This document shows positions 34,426-43,700 of a stretch of 64,000 nt of DNA, one piece after another. Location of the stretch: NCBI GenBank assembly GCA_910578215.1, contig CAJTPH010000015.1, positions 19,577 to 83,576 of the forward strand, in the 5' to 3' direction. The first letter of the stretch is position 1. The number at the start of each line of letters is the position of its first letter. Source of the DNA: an uncultured Acetatifactor sp. GTDB taxonomy: Bacteria; Bacillota; Clostridia; Lachnospirales; Lachnospiraceae. The notes below the pieces were generated by a model. That model saw nothing but the letters and a program-made list of their open reading frames with translations. It was not told where the DNA came from and did not search any database. The translations under genes and the position numbers were made by a program.

Positions 34426-34510
34426 GTCAATATCAATGTGCCCTTGGGACACATTCCCCTTGGGGCGCATCAGATTCCGCGCCCCGCTGCCTGCGGCGGG
34501 GGATATTGAC
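34426..34510. repeat. Dispersed palindromic repeat, complete copy
   Basis: Outer arms GTCAATATC (34426-34434) and GATATTGAC (34502-34510) are perfect inverted repeats. Inside lie GTGTCC/GGACAC-like, CCCTTGGG and CCCCGCTGC/GCGGCGGGG hairpins. It is closely similar to 2022-2108 over about 70 bases. It lies in the argG 5' leader. Confidence 0.75.
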
Positions 34511-34522
34511 TGACTTGAAAAC

Positions 34523-34551
34523 ACTATACAACAAACACCTGTGAAATGCAA
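34523..34551 (-). promoter_or_regulatory. Putative argG promoter (minus strand)
   Basis: On the minus strand TTGCAT, a 17-base spacer and TATAGT (the last at plus-strand 34523-34528). The -35 box is weak. The leader to argG would include the palindromic repeat. Confidence 0.4.
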
Positions 34552-34562
34552 GGAAAAAAGTA

Positions 34563-34591
34563 TGTTCATCGAACGTATTTTCTGTTATAAT
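34563..34591 (+). promoter_or_regulatory. Promoter with LexA-like box of the Y-family polymerase gene
   Basis: TATAAT at 34586-34591 and a weak TGTTCA -35 at 34563-34568. Between them CGAACGTATTTTC (34570-34582) differs from the Gram-positive SOS box CGAACNNNNGTTC at one position. A LexA dimer there would occlude the promoter, fitting SOS control of the polymerase. Confidence 0.6.
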
Positions 34592-34610
34592 GTACGCGGA
34601 GGGCAGAGCC

Positions 34611-34650
34611 AGGTGCCCGGAAAACCGCAGGCTTTTCGGGCACCTGGCCG
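34611..34650 (+). other. Strong stem-loop in polymerase gene leader
   Basis: CCAGGTGCCCGG and the complementary CGGGCACCTGG enclose AAAACCGCAGGCTTTT, itself partly palindromic. It lies 45 bases before the ATG and is followed by CCGCAGCCTGCGG. Possibly a 5' stabiliser or a member of a repeat family. Confidence 0.5.
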
Positions 34651-34692
34651 CAGCCTGCGGCAACGGTACAATAATTCAAGTGGAGGCAGCCT

Positions 34693-36222
34693 ATGAGCGA
34701 CAGACAGAAATCTTATATAGCCATAGATTTAAAATCCTTTTACGCCTCTGTGGAGTGCGTGGAGAGGGGGCTGAACCCGCTTACCACCAATCTTGTGGTG
34801 GCGGATTCGGAGAGGACGGAGAAGACTATCTGCCTTGCGGTTTCCCCGTCCCTGAAGGCGTACGGCATTTCCGGCAGGGCCAGGCTGTTCGAGGTTGTGC
34901 AGCGGGTGAAGGAGGTAAACCTGGAGAGGAGGAGCAGGGCGCCGGGAAGGCAGGCTTCGGGAGCCTCCTGCAATGCCACGGAGCTTGCGGAGCATCCCGA
35001 GCTGGAGCTGTCCTATATCATTGCCCCGCCACGGATGGCGTTTTATGTGGAATACAGCACAAGGATTTACAGCCTTTACCTGAAGTATGTTGCTCCCGAG
35101 GACATGCACGTCTATTCTATCGACGAGGTCTTTATGGACGTGACGGATTATCTGCATGTATACAATATGACGCCAAGGGAGCTTGCGGGCAAAATTGTGA
35201 GGGATGTGCTGGAGGAAACGGGCATCACCGCCACGGCGGGAATCGGCACGAATCTGTACCTGTGCAAGGTGGCCATGGACATTGGGGCAAAGCATGTAAT
35301 GCCGGATGAAAACGGTGTGCGGATAGCGGAATTGGACGAAATGAGCTATAGAAGGCAGCTATGGAGCCACCGTCCCCTGACGGATTTTTGGAGGGTGGGG
35401 CATGGCTATCGAAAAAGGCTGGAGGAGGCAGGGCTGTTCACCATGGGGGATATCGCCAGGTGCTCTCTGGGGGGAGACGGGGATTATTATAACGAGGAGC
35501 TTTTGTACCGTCTGTTCGGCGTCAATGCGGAGCTTTTGATTGATCATGCCTGGGGCTGGGAGCCTGTCACCATGGAAATGATAAAAGCCTATAAGCCGGA
35601 AACCAACAGCATAAGCTCGGGGCAGGTACTGCAGCAGCCCTATGATTTTGAGAAGGGAAAGCTGATTGTGCGGGAGATGACGGACCTGCTTGCCCTGGAG
35701 CTTGTGGAGAAAAGGCTGGTCACCGACCAGATGACCCTTACCATAGGCTATGATATAGAAAATCTGACCGACCCCGAGCTCAGAAAAAGCTACAGGGGTG
35801 AAACCGCCACGGACCGTTATGGAAGAAAGGTACCCAGGCACGCCCACGGGACGGCAAATCTTACCCGCAGGACCTCGTCCTCCCGTATGATCACGGATGC
35901 CGTCATGGAGCTTTATGACAGGATCGCAGACCCGCGCCTTCTGGTGCGCAGGGTGACGGTAGCGGCAAATCGGCTTGCGGATGAGGCGCAGGCCGGGGAG
36001 GTGCAGAAGTTTGAGCAGCTGGAGCTGTTTACGGACTACGAGGCGGTTCAAAGAGAGAAGGATAAAGAGAATCAAAGGCTTTTGAAGGAGAGAAGGCTGC
36101 AGGAGGCGGTGCTGGAGATCAAGGGCAAATACGGCAAAAATGCCGTGCTTAAGGGGATGAACCTGCAGGAGGGCGCCACCACAAGGGATAGAAACCGTCA
36201 GATCGGAGGGCATAAGGCATGA
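34693..36222 (+). CDS. Y-family DNA polymerase (UmuC/DinB-like)
   Basis: 509 residues. Translesion polymerase with the catalytic AIDLKSFYASVECVERG, the second acidic centre YSIDEVFMDV (about 139-148) and a thumb region TATAGIGTNLYLCKVAMD. The C-terminal little-finger region is long and charged. It resembles the Gram-positive YqjW/UvrX (PolY2) branch. ATG 34693 follows GTGGAGGCAG. An SOS box overlaps its promoter. No YolD-like partner is visible downstream. Confidence 0.9.
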   Translation: MSDRQKSYIAIDLKSFYASVECVERGLNPLTTNLVVADSERTEKTICLAVSPSLKAYGISGRARLFEVVQRVKEVNLERRSRAPGRQASGASCNATELAEHPELELSYIIAPPRMAFYVEYSTRIYSLYLKYVAPEDMHVYSIDEVFMDVTDYLHVYNMTPRELAGKIVRDVLEETGITATAGIGTNLYLCKVAMDIGAKHVMPDENGVRIAELDEMSYRRQLWSHRPLTDFWRVGHGYRKRLEEAGLFTMGDIARCSLGGDGDYYNEELLYRLFGVNAELLIDHAWGWEPVTMEMIKAYKPETNSISSGQVLQQPYDFEKGKLIVREMTDLLALELVEKRLVTDQMTLTIGYDIENLTDPELRKSYRGETATDRYGRKVPRHAHGTANLTRRTSSSRMITDAVMELYDRIADPRLLVRRVTVAANRLADEAQAGEVQKFEQLELFTDYEAVQREKDKENQRLLKERRLQEAVLEIKGKYGKNAVLKGMNLQEGATTRDRNRQIGGHKA

Positions 36223-36257
36223 GCCGTGGGGAAAATCCCGAATATATAGACCGAGCC

Positions 36258-36280
36258 TGCGGGACGAAAAATGCGTCCCG
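36258..36280. terminator. Bidirectional terminator
   Basis: GCGGGACG-aaaaatg-CGTCCCGC between the converging polymerase and diguanylate cyclase genes; TTTA on the plus side. Confidence 0.6.
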
Positions 36281-36282
36281 CT

Positions 36283-38199
36283 TTACGGAGTATATTCCGC
36301 GGAAGTTCCCCGTGCGTTTTTCTTTGCCCTGTAGAGGGCTTCGTCCGCCCAGCGCAGAAGCTCCGTAATATTATCGTTTGTGTTATCCGCCTGCACAAAG
36401 CCGCAGGAGACGCTGATGATTAAGGACTTTGCGGCGGACAGGGCTACGGGCTGCTTCTGAAGGGTCTCATAAAAAAGGTTCAGCCGGCTGGCGATATCCG
36501 CGCCGGCGGCACAGTCAAAAATCAGCATGCAGAACTCGTCTCCCGAGCGCCTTGCGGACAGGAAGTGCTCCGGAGGCATGGATTTAAGGATGTGGGCAAA
36601 GCTCTGCAGATACCGGTCTCCCGCGTCATGTCCGTAGGTGTCGTTTATGGATTTAAAATAATCCAGGTCCATCATGACCATGGCGGCGGTTCTTCCGGTT
36701 TCCATGCTTGACAGCGCTTCCGCAGCCAGCTCTTTGAAATAATCATATTTGTATAATCCGGTGAGAGGATCGTGGGTATTTTCGTAGTAAAGCTGTTTTC
36801 TCTCCAGAATATCCCTGGTTACGTCCGTTATAATGCCGAGGTATCCGTTGGGGGATTCCGACAGATGAATACGAAGGTATTTATTTTCCTTTGTCTGATA
36901 AATCTCTTCCTTGTCCTTAAGGGGATTCATGGTGACGGAGCGGACATACTCCTTGAACATGGCAGGGTCCCGGCAGAGCGCTGCCGTTTGTTCCGCCGAT
37001 AATCCCAGCAGCTCGCTTAAGCCGGAGGTGACGAACACATGATTGATCCCCTGCTCGTACTCAAATGCCGCCAGAGGAATGCCGCTGACGGCTATGATGG
37101 CGGAGGTACGGTCGGAGAGATGGACAATGCTTTTTACCATGGAGTTAATACCGTCGCTCAGGGCTTCAAATTCCCGGTTTCCTCCCACCGCTACCTGGAT
37201 ATCCAGATTGCCTTTTGTTATGGAGTCAAGGTTACCCATAATGTCATAAATACCGTTAATTACTTTTTGCTTTACCAGATAATTTAAAAGAAAGATTACC
37301 ACGGCCTCGATGAAAAGCAGGTAGAGAATGGTTGCAAGCACATTTTTCCAAAGCTTATGAAGTAGAAGATTCCGGGGCAGGAGGGCGCACAGCAGCACAT
37401 TGTCATACTGCCGGCTGACCGCGTACATTGTTATTCCGTTGTCCCCCTTTCTGAAAGCTCCTTCCGTACAGCTCCACAGCTGGTCAAGCCGGTAGCAGTC
37501 GGCGGAGAAGTCTTTATTGAGTCCGCCGGAATGCCCCAGGATGGCTCCGGTGGAGATATCCACCACAAAAAGCTCCTCGCCGATATCCGTGGGAAATCGG
37601 GAGAAGATGTATCCGTAGGTATTGCGGGCTCTGGCGGCCAGCTGCCTGGTGGGGGTAAAGCCTACCTGAACCACTCCCGGCTGCCCTTTTCTTGCCACGC
37701 CCACATACTGCATCATTTTGCCTTCCGCCGCGTTTGGCTGTGCCTCCTGAATCAGGTAGGCGTCCTCGCCGTCCCGTCCCAGGAGCTCCAGGAAGGGTCT
37801 TGTCTGGGGGTGCTGCGACATATCGATTCCCACATACTGGGAGACGGAGCCTGCGGCGATGATGCCGTTTTCGTCGATGATATGCAGCTCATCCACATTC
37901 AGCAGATCGGCCAGATACTGCATTTCCGCCACATCCATGGAGACCTCCTTCTGCCGGTCCAGCACATATGCGGTAGCCCTTGCCCTTGTCAGATAATCCT
38001 CATCCAGGCTTTCCTTCAGCAGAGCCAGCTCAAGCTGATTATTCTCCAGAGTATGTATCATCTGCTCGATTTTGGCGTTAAAGGTATCAGCCTGCTGGGT
38101 TTCCAGCAGGTGCAGGTTAAACAGAAAATTTATGATAAGAATCATCAGGATGGCAGTGGTAACGATAAAGACCGCATATTTGATAAATGTTTTCTGCAT
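36283..38199 (-). CDS. Membrane diguanylate cyclase (sensor-HAMP-PAS-GGDEF)
   Basis: 638 residues. Two membrane segments (about 8-28 and 290-312) enclose a dCache-like extracellular sensor; a HAMP-like region (about 315-365) and a PAS-like segment (about 375-465) follow, then GGDEF (about 470-630) with HDPLTGLYKYDYF and the active-site variant RRSGDEF. SGDEF variants can be active. No RxxD inhibitory site is visible five residues ahead. It makes cyclic di-GMP if active, complementing the HD-GYP protein at 30 kb. AAGGAGA precedes its ATG. Confidence 0.9.
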   Translation of the reverse strand: MQKTFIKYAVFIVTTAILMILIINFLFNLHLLETQQADTFNAKIEQMIHTLENNQLELALLKESLDEDYLTRARATAYVLDRQKEVSMDVAEMQYLADLLNVDELHIIDENGIIAAGSVSQYVGIDMSQHPQTRPFLELLGRDGEDAYLIQEAQPNAAEGKMMQYVGVARKGQPGVVQVGFTPTRQLAARARNTYGYIFSRFPTDIGEELFVVDISTGAILGHSGGLNKDFSADCYRLDQLWSCTEGAFRKGDNGITMYAVSRQYDNVLLCALLPRNLLLHKLWKNVLATILYLLFIEAVVIFLLNYLVKQKVINGIYDIMGNLDSITKGNLDIQVAVGGNREFEALSDGINSMVKSIVHLSDRTSAIIAVSGIPLAAFEYEQGINHVFVTSGLSELLGLSAEQTAALCRDPAMFKEYVRSVTMNPLKDKEEIYQTKENKYLRIHLSESPNGYLGIITDVTRDILERKQLYYENTHDPLTGLYKYDYFKELAAEALSSMETGRTAAMVMMDLDYFKSINDTYGHDAGDRYLQSFAHILKSMPPEHFLSARRSGDEFCMLIFDCAAGADIASRLNLFYETLQKQPVALSAAKSLIISVSCGFVQADNTNDNITELLRWADEALYRAKKNARGTSAEYTP

Positions 38200-38387
38200 G
38201 GACCGTCTCCTTATATATTTACATGGCGCCGGCTTAAGCCCACAGTGCCGCTCTTTGTGGATATTATAGCATCCATACGGAGGTTCTATTATCCCCTTTT
38301 TTTCACAAAAGGAGGTTAAAATTTCGCAGGCGTCTCTTTAAGTATTGTGGCTTTGTACGTCGTTTCTTATACAGCTGCCTTATACAG

Positions 38388-39680
38388 CTACCGTAAATTT
38401 GCATACAGAATGAGCCTGAAGAAGCCGTTTTCGCAATAACAGTCAAGAGTTCCGCCCAGCTTATCCGAAAAGGCAAGCACGCTTTGCATTCCCAGCCCGT
38501 GGCTGCCGCCCTTTTCGCTTTTGGGCAGCCCGGTCTGGGAATCAAAGCTGATCTGGGCGGCATATGGATTGCGCATATCGATCAACAGCTCCTCTGCGGT
38601 GCAGTGGATTCTGGCATCTATACGGCGGCTTTGGGCGTCCAGAGGCTTCACGGCGGAAACGGCGTTTTCCAGGAGATTTGCAAGAACCATCGCCAGCTCG
38701 TATTGGTTTACCGGAGGCTTTCCGGGTATGGCCACATCCAGCCGTAAATCGATCTGGAGGGCCTTGGCCTGCCCGGTTATTCTCAGAAGGAGCGTGTTGA
38801 CGACCAGATTTTCACAGTATCGTTGGATTTTATTTTCGTCTATCACCATGCTGATATGCCGGGCAAGCCTTCTGATCTCCTCATATTCGCCCTGGTTTAA
38901 CAGAGAATCTATCATCATGGAATAATGTCTCATGTCGTGCCGCAGAATCTTGAGATTGCGCTCCGACTGCTCTGCCAGATAATTTTGGCTTTCCAGCCCC
39001 CTGATATAGGATTCAAACATCACGTTTTTCCAATATTCCTCCGTCTGCCTTGTCTCGCTGTCCAGGTAGCGAAGCACCACTATATAAGACGCAATCATGG
39101 TAATCATCAGAAAAATGCTGACGAGGATATTTTCGTGATACTCATAAAGGGTATAGGGGAAAAAGGCAAGGCAGGAAAAACAGCAAAAAAACAGTACCGG
39201 AATCAGGCATAATTCCCACCAGCTTTTTCCGATATCACGTTCGGCAAGCTTGTGGAATATATTTCCGATTTTGTAGTCTAGCACCAGAAGGGTCAAAATA
39301 TGCGTCAGGAGATTCCCGCCCAGGGACAGCAGGAAATTATCCGTAAATATGTACAGGATGGATGCGGTTATGCTTCCCACAATCACATAGTTGGATGCGC
39401 TCAGCCCGATGAATAATACCTGGCTGTTTCTTTTTCTGGAAATCAAGAGCCCCGTTGACTGGGCCGTTAAGATCTGAATGATGTCCGTAAAAAAATAGCA
39501 CAGGCTGCTGTCGGGAAACAGCTGCAGCTTTACATAGTTCAGCAGGTTCAGCACGGTGAAGGCCCCGAAGCATATGGAGAACGTTTTCAGCCTGGAATGG
39601 CGGTGAGGCAAAAACAGATAGATAAAGGCCATAAAGAATACATGGCTCAGCATATAGGATATGTCTTTAAAATAAACCAT
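38388..39680 (-). CDS. AgrC-like (GHKL) sensor histidine kinase
   Basis: 430 residues. About six membrane helices (1-215) are followed by a dimerisation helix with the phospho-acceptor context LKILRHDMRHYSMM and a GHKL ATPase domain with LANLLENAVSAV and GSHGLGMQSV. This is the class that works with LytTR regulators and often senses peptides. No AgrB or AgrD-like gene is next to it. It overlaps the upstream regulator gene by 14 bases. Confidence 0.88.
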   Translation of the reverse strand: MVYFKDISYMLSHVFFMAFIYLFLPHRHSRLKTFSICFGAFTVLNLLNYVKLQLFPDSSLCYFFTDIIQILTAQSTGLLISRKRNSQVLFIGLSASNYVIVGSITASILYIFTDNFLLSLGGNLLTHILTLLVLDYKIGNIFHKLAERDIGKSWWELCLIPVLFFCCFSCLAFFPYTLYEYHENILVSIFLMITMIASYIVVLRYLDSETRQTEEYWKNVMFESYIRGLESQNYLAEQSERNLKILRHDMRHYSMMIDSLLNQGEYEEIRRLARHISMVIDENKIQRYCENLVVNTLLLRITGQAKALQIDLRLDVAIPGKPPVNQYELAMVLANLLENAVSAVKPLDAQSRRIDARIHCTAEELLIDMRNPYAAQISFDSQTGLPKSEKGGSHGLGMQSVLAFSDKLGGTLDCYCENGFFRLILYANLR

Positions 39681-40428
39681 TTTTACCCCCCTGCGCGCTG
39701 TGTTTTTCGGAGATAAAGAGGAGATATTCCCGTTTGGCGGCTGCCGCTCTTGCCTTGCTGACCGGGAGCTGTCTGCCGGAGCATAAGGTGGCGCTGCCGG
39801 CTGTCAGCTGCTTTACATAATCGAGATTGACGAGGAAAGACTTATGAATCTGCTGAAAATTCCGCCTTTCGGCAATTTCACGGATTTCCTCGTCGAAGGA
39901 TTTGCGGATGCAGAGGCTTTTTATTATTTCGCCGTCGGTCAGATGTACCTCCAGCCTTCGGCCGGTATTTTCAATATATTCTATTTTGGTACAGGGCGTC
40001 TGCACCAGCCCTTCCTTTGTCTTGACCATATATACGGGTTCTTCCCTTGGTCTCATATAAGACAGCCCGTAATCCAGCGCCTCGAACAGACTGCTTTCAT
40101 CCAAGGGCTTCAGGAGGTATCGGATTGCGTGTACCCCGTAGGCATCCAGTGCGTAGTCATCCGAGGAGGTGATATAAATAATGACCTTTTCCGGTCCGAA
40201 CCTTCTGATCTGATTGCCCAGATCTATGCCGGTCCGTTTTGGCATCAGCATATCCAGGATATAGATATCTGCCAGATTCCCTTCCGAAATTCTGCGGTAT
40301 AAGCAGGACGGATCGGAGAATTTTTCCAGCTCAAAATGTCTGTCCGGATAGAAGGTCTTGTACTTCAACAGTAAATTTTCTATTTCGCACAAGTCCGTTA
40401 AGCTGTCGTCGCAGAGAGTAATTTTCAT
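39667..40428 (-). CDS. LytTR-family response regulator
   Basis: 253 residues. Receiver domain with acidic residues in TLCDDS and the phospho-acceptor in YILDMLMPKRTG (about residue 59), then a LytTR DNA-binding domain (about 130-235) with IEYIENTGRRLEVH and FQQIHKSFLVNLDYV. Start at 40428 gives the family N-terminus MKITLCDD. The direct repeats at 40605-40649 may be its operators. Confidence 0.9.
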   Translation of the reverse strand: MKITLCDDSLTDLCEIENLLLKYKTFYPDRHFELEKFSDPSCLYRRISEGNLADIYILDMLMPKRTGIDLGNQIRRFGPEKVIIYITSSDDYALDAYGVHAIRYLLKPLDESSLFEALDYGLSYMRPREEPVYMVKTKEGLVQTPCTKIEYIENTGRRLEVHLTDGEIIKSLCIRKSFDEEIREIAERRNFQQIHKSFLVNLDYVKQLTAGSATLCSGRQLPVSKARAAAAKREYLLFISEKHSAQGGKNGLF

Positions 40429-40604
40429 AGCGGTATAATCCTTTCGTCCCAATCGCAGTCAAAAGCGGTTTCGCCCCGGTTAAAACAACACGGAAAATTA
40501 TACCGTATCGGGGCGCATTAATCAACCGATTCCCGCCCGATGGGCAGAGGGGCATTTTCTGCGGATACGGGGAGAGACGGGAGTGCCGGTAAACGAGGCA
40601 TTGC

Positions 40605-40649
40605 AAACCTGAAAATAAGGCTTGACAAACCTGTAAAATAAGGGTTGAC
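40605..40649. promoter_or_regulatory. Direct repeats in divergent LytTR/hybrid-kinase promoter region
   Basis: AAACCTG(T)AAAATAAGG(C/G)TTGAC occurs twice in tandem (40605-40626; 40627-40649), with a further AAAATAAG at 40689-40696. Spacing is close to two helical turns, typical of LytTR operators. It lies in the 371-base region between the two divergent genes; a weak promoter could not be assigned. Confidence 0.5.
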
Positions 40650-40793
40650 AACAAAAATAGGGTGTTGTCAGAAGCCGTTAAAAATGATAAAATAAGACCT
40701 GTGCGCTTTTTTCAGGCGTACTCTGGCATTGTGCTTAAAATACAATGCTGTAAAGCAGTTTTATTTAACAGTAATTTGTAAAAAGGAACAGGG

Positions 40794-43700
40794 TTGTTTA
40801 TGGAAGGAAAGATAAAATGGAGCTTATTTGATCTGCGAGGGAAGGTTTTCCGCACTGTGCTCACATTGTGTCTCGCGGCTTTTCTGGCGCCGGCGGTGTG
40901 CGTGAGCGCCGCCGCTTCCGGTGGGGACGGAGAAATCAGCGGCCGTGAGGAAGGGAAAAAGGTCGTCCGTGTGGGCTATTATGAGGACAGCGAGGGATTT
41001 CAGGCAGGTGCCTCCGACGATGTAAGGAAAACAGGCTATGCCTACGATTATTATCAGGAGATTGCCAAGTATACCGGATGGACCTATGAGTACGTATACG
41101 GGAGCTGGGATGAGCTCTATAATAAGCTTCTGCAGGGGGAAGTAGACATTATGGCAGGCATTTCCAGGCAGGACAGCCGCATGTCGGAAATGCTGTTTCC
41201 CAATTATGCCATGGGAGAGGAGATCTATTATATTTTTGTGCCGGAGAACCCGGACGGCTCCGCATATGATATCGGTATGCTGAACGGCGCGCGGATAGGG
41301 GTAAAGTCCCACAGCTCTATGAGGCAGCTTTTGGAGACCTTTGCAGCTGAAAATAAGCTCAGCTGTGAGATCATATCCTACGACGGCTTTGAGGAGCGGA
41401 TAGAAGCGCTTAACGCGCATGAAATCGACTGTATTGTGACCATTGAGAACGAAATAGTGCCGGGCTTCAGGCCCGCCTTTAAAATAGGCTCGGCTGAATT
41501 TTATTTTGCCATAAACAAAAACTGCCCGGATGTTCTGCGGGAGATCAACGAAGCGCAGGAGGAGATCCTGTTTAATTTCCCCTATTATGTTTCCCGGCTG
41601 GAGAGCAAGTATTTTAAACAGGGAACCGTCTGGCAGAGCCTGACGGAAAAAGAGACCCAGTGGCTGGCGTCCCACCCTTTGCTCAGGGTTGGGTATCTGG
41701 AGGAATACATGCCCTATTGCGACAAGGGAGAGGAGCCCGGTGAAATAAGGGGAATCCTGCCCGAGATTCTGGCAGAGCTTGGGGATTATACGGGCGCACG
41801 GTTTGAGTGCAGCAGCTTTGACAATTACAGCGTGATGCTGCAGGCATTGGAGGAGGGGGAGATCGACGCTATTTTTCCCACCTTTGAGGAGCTGTGGTAT
41901 TCGGAAAACCAGAATTATACCCAGACAGCCGCCGTTGCCGGGGCACAGATGTGTGTGGTCTACAAGGGGGAATACCGTGACGAAATCTATGATTGCATTG
42001 CGGTGTCCAAGGGCAGCCCGCTGCAGCCCTTTTATGTCACTATCAATTATCCCAGAGCCAGGCAGGCGGAGTATGACGCCTGGGGAGACTGCCTGAAGGC
42101 GATTCAGGCAGGGGAGGCAGGGAGTATGCTGGTGAACAGCAACCTGATCTACCGGTATCTGAACGAGCATGAGGAATTTTCCGATCTGCATATAGCGGAG
42201 GTGGAGGATATGGTGCATTTTTGCTTTGCCGTGCGCCGCAGTGACATTATGCTCTACGCTATACTGAACAAGGGTCTGAACAATATTGAAGAAACCAGGA
42301 TCAATGACGCGGTTATACGCAATTCCCATGTGGAGCCGCAGTACTCCCTCCGGTATTTTGTGGTGAAAAATATCGGGCTGGTTTCCGGGCTTGTGCTTGG
42401 CTTTGTCCTGCTTTTGTTCCTGTTTTTCTTTCTCTATTGGAACCGTGTCAAGCGCGAGCGCAGGCTGTCCCTAGAGGCTCATGAAAGGGAGAAAAGGTAT
42501 TACGCCGACAAGGAGGAGAAGTATAAGATCATCGGTTCGCTGAGCCGAATCTACATCCATACATATTATGTAGATTTGGATAATAAAGCGTATCAGCGTA
42601 TCAACAGCTTTGATCCGAAAGGGAACGGCCAGCCATATATAGCGGTCGACGAAGCAGGGGTGGAAAAGCTGGTAGTGTCGGAGGTCAGGCCCCAATACAG
42701 GGAAAAGCTTCTGGAATTTCTGGAGCTCGATACGCTGGCAGACCGTATGCGGTCCGTGGACAGCATAAGCATGGAATATGAGACGGAGCGCCGGGGATGG
42801 TGCCGGGGCAGCTTTGTCACGGTGGAGAGAACTCCCCAGGGAAGGCTGCAGAGGGTCATTTATGCCATCCAGATCATAGCGGAGGAAAAGGAAGCGCAGT
42901 TCCGGGCACAGACCGCCCTTGAGAATGCTTATGAGGCCGCAAACAGGGCAAATCACGCAAAATCGGATTTCCTGGCGCGCATGAGCCATGACATCCGTAC
43001 GCCGATGAATGCCATAATCGGCTTGACGGCTATCGCGGCGGCCCATATCGACGAGAGGGAGCGGGTGGCGGACTGCCTGAAAAAGATCACTGCCTCCGGA
43101 AAGCATCTGCTGACCCTGATCAACGAGGTACTGGATATGAGTAAGATCGAGTCCGGTAAGCTGGAGCTGGCCGAGGAGGAGTTTAATCTCCACGAGCTTG
43201 CCGACAGCCTGCTGACCATTATCCAGCCTCAGATCGATGCAAGGGGGCAGACGCTCCATGTGTCCATAGAGAACATGGAGCATGCGGATGTAATCGGAGA
43301 CCTTCTGCATATTCAGAAGGTGCTGGTCAACATAATGGGCAATGCGGTGAAGTATACGCCTCAGGGCGGGAGCATCTGGTTTTCCGTTGCCGAAAAGCCC
43401 GCGGACAGACCGAAGATAGGCTGCTATGAGTTTATCTTTGAGGATAACGGCATCGGGATGTCCAAGGAGTTTGTGGAGCGTATATTTGAACCCTTTTCCC
43501 GGGAGGATGAGACAAAGAGCAATCAGGTGCAGGGCACAGGCTTAGGACTTGCCATTGTGGCAAGCATCGTGCAGATGATGGACGGCGAAATCAAGGTGGA
43601 GAGCGAGCAGGGGAAGGGATCCAGGTTTACCATTACCCTCTATCTCAAGCTCCAGGAGGAGAGGGAGATTCCTTACGACGCCTTTGCGGGTCTTTCGGTG

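Noticed and set aside
38388..40428. Complete Agr quorum-sensing locus
   Set aside because: Only the AgrC-like kinase and LytTR regulator are present; no AgrB or AgrD-type frame was found on either side.
40824..42329. 501-residue minus-strand frame opposite the hybrid kinase
   Set aside because: Shadow frame without family features.
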